A DNA stretch of 13,719 bases from an archaeon (GTDB taxonomy: Archaea > Asgardarchaeota > Hermodarchaeia > Hermodarchaeales > Hermodarchaeaceae), in contig JABXGX010000026.1 in the NCBI GenBank assembly GCA_016550405.1, positions 1 through 13,719 on the forward strand, written 5' to 3'. The translations under genes were made by a program, and so were the position numbers. Positions 12,524 through 13,719 of the stretch are shown here, piece by piece (positions within the stretch are counted from its first letter, which is position 1; every line of letters starts with the position of its first letter). Under the pieces are notes generated by a model, which saw only the letters and a list, made by a program, of their open reading frames with translations, was not told the origin of the DNA and did not search any database.

Positions 12524-13719
12524 TTATTTTCTTTTTCTACTTCTTCGAATTACTACATAGATCACAGGAACTATAATGATGACAACCATTACAAAAAGAA
12601 TAAACAGAGTTTTTTGAATCTCTAATTGGGAATAGAATGTTAGTTCAGCTAAGGCCAATCTAAGCGCCCTCCACAAGCCAAATATCTCATGTAGTGAATT
12701 GTTGTAGTTGTCTAGACTGTTTGTATTCGAGTAATATTCTACACTCTGATCTAAACATTTGGAAGCATTCAATAAATGCGCTTCTATAATGGATGGAACT
12801 CCACCATATTTGGTTGTACAGATTCCAACAGTATCATTCCATGTGCTCACAGCATCTTTCCAATATCTTGTAATGGACTCTCTTTGGAGCGTGTCAATAT
12901 CCATCAAGGAAATCGTTGGAGCTTGGTTCGCGTAATTCATCTGTGAATACGACATATCCCAAAGCCAATTGAGGTAAATCTCTACACTAGCGTCAGGGTG
13001 GTTATAGTTGCCCCAAGAGTATGCATCATGAGGATGATTTAACCCCAAAGCATGTCCAATCTCATGCATGATTTTCCAAGTATACCCAAAGCATTGGTCC
13101 GTCTCTATATTCAATGTAATATTAACAGTTGCTACTTCATTTTCATTATTTTCAATGACCAGATGATATCTTCCATAAATCGTACCTTCGAAGTTTGATA
13201 CCACCCTACCTGACCCAACTGAGACATTCTCAAATGATCCATTCAGAAGATCCACGAATGGTAAAGCCTGCTCATATTGATTGTAACCATATTCATCTAG
13301 AAAATAGACGCTAACCATGCTGCTTAGAACATCCATCGAAAAATCAACAGAATTAATGCTTCTCCCTAAATATCCTGAAACATTGAAGAAGTCTCCACTC
13401 TCAATTTGAAGACCCTCAAGTGGTATGATCTCCTGATGGATATAACTTGGATCAAGTTCACCCAGACTTTGTTTTCCATAAATGTAGGCAAACTCGCCTT
13501 CGACGCCTTTAGCAAATCCTCCCCAATCAGGATTGAAATTCCAACCTACAGGAATTGATAACAAGAAGATTGGTAGTACTAATCTAGTTTGTGAGCTCGG
13601 ATGGGAGAGCCTGATGTATTCTTGGTCAAAAAATTCCATCAGAATCCTCGGGTCATAGGTCTTAGCTTGATCATCTTTGGAATCTTCAAGGGCTGATACA
13701 AAACCAGGGTCCGATTCCC
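12524..13719 (-). CDS. Cell-surface metzincin metalloprotease with C-terminal membrane anchor (5' end outside window)
   Basis: The frame is open to the window edge, so the N-terminus and any signal peptide lie outside; the ATG at 13639 is probably internal, since the 26 codons before it read as ordinary protein (for example TYDPRIL). The zinc site is MHEIGHALGLNHPHD (HExxHxxGxxH, around 13035-13068), followed about 30 residues on by SQMNYANQ, which fits the Met-turn of matrixin-like metzincins, and by a typical SLMDIDTLQ helix. Near the C-terminus a hydrophobic segment (TLFILFVMVVIIIVPVIYVV) is followed by RRSRKRK, a stop-transfer anchor with a basic cytoplasmic tail, so the catalytic domain faces outside. 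Several N-x-S/T sequons (NVS, NGS, NIT, NDT, NAS, NNS) suit a glycosylated surface protein. It probably cleaves external or cell-surface proteins; the substrate is unknown. Confidence 0.88.
   Translation of the reverse strand, partial: ESDPGFVSALEDSKDDQAKTYDPRILMEFFDQEYIRLSHPSSQTRLVLPIFLLSIPVGWNFNPDWGGFAKGVEGEFAYIYGKQSLGELDPSYIHQEIIPLEGLQIESGDFFNVSGYLGRSINSVDFSMDVLSSMVSVYFLDEYGYNQYEQALPFVDLLNGSFENVSVGSGRVVSNFEGTIYGRYHLVIENNENEVATVNITLNIETDQCFGYTWKIMHEIGHALGLNHPHDAYSWGNYNHPDASVEIYLNWLWDMSYSQMNYANQAPTISLMDIDTLQRESITRYWKDAVSTWNDTVGICTTKYGGVPSIIEAHLLNASKCLDQSVEYYSNTNSLDNYNNSLHEIFGLWRALRLALAELTFYSQLEIQKTLFILFVMVVIIIVPVIYVVIRRSRKRK

Overview
This looks like archaeal chromosomal DNA, probably from an anaerobic or microaerophilic archaeon. 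The evidence is several TATA-like boxes 22-27 bp upstream of start codons with no Shine-Dalgarno (leaderless pattern) next to other genes with clear GAGG-type sites, winged-helix regulators of archaeal type, two DUF362 proteins, and an MTH1675/AF0103-like pyruvate-kinase-C-terminal-fold protein. An Asgard or related lineage is possible from the general flavour of the proteins, but I cannot prove a lineage from this window. There is no tRNA, rRNA, CRISPR array or intact transposase.

Layout. (1) 1-2165, minus strand: a compact likely operon, in transcription order an MTH1675-like protein, a DUF362 protein with two [4Fe-4S] motifs, and an aldo/keto reductase cut by the window edge. Spacings are 18 bp and an 11-bp overlap, and each start has an SD. 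(2) 2166-2361: divergent control region with a 10-bp-arm inverted repeat. (3) 2362-4271, plus: two winged-helix regulators, separated by a decayed zone holding a ferredoxin-type pseudogene on the minus strand and the frameshifted N-terminal part of the second regulator. (4) 4272-6078, plus: a TATA box followed by two abutting perfect palindromes, then a membrane-anchored DUF362 protein with its domain outside the membrane. (5) 6199-7712, minus: a membrane-bound winged-helix regulator, a truncated CPBP/CAAX-type membrane protease with no start codon and a lost motif-2 His, and an ICMT-like membrane methyltransferase. (6) 7874-8413, minus: DUF1572/DinB-like protein; diverging from it at 8687-9577, plus: TIM-barrel sugar-isomerase-like enzyme. 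(7) 9889-12109, minus: M3-like gluzincin peptidase and a flavodoxin. (8) 12524-13719, minus: a cell-surface metzincin protease with a C-terminal membrane anchor, its N-terminus beyond the window.

The most notable non-gene signals are two diverged copies of an approximately 140-160 bp interspersed repeat (9665-9824 and 12257-12394), the tandem palindromes at 4342-4385, and a cluster of three visibly decaying loci whose mutations can be read base by base. The pairing of an ICMT-like methyltransferase with a (broken) CAAX-protease-family gene recalls the two post-prenylation steps of eukaryotes, but the protease copy here looks dead. I found no clear new multi-gene defence or mobile system.
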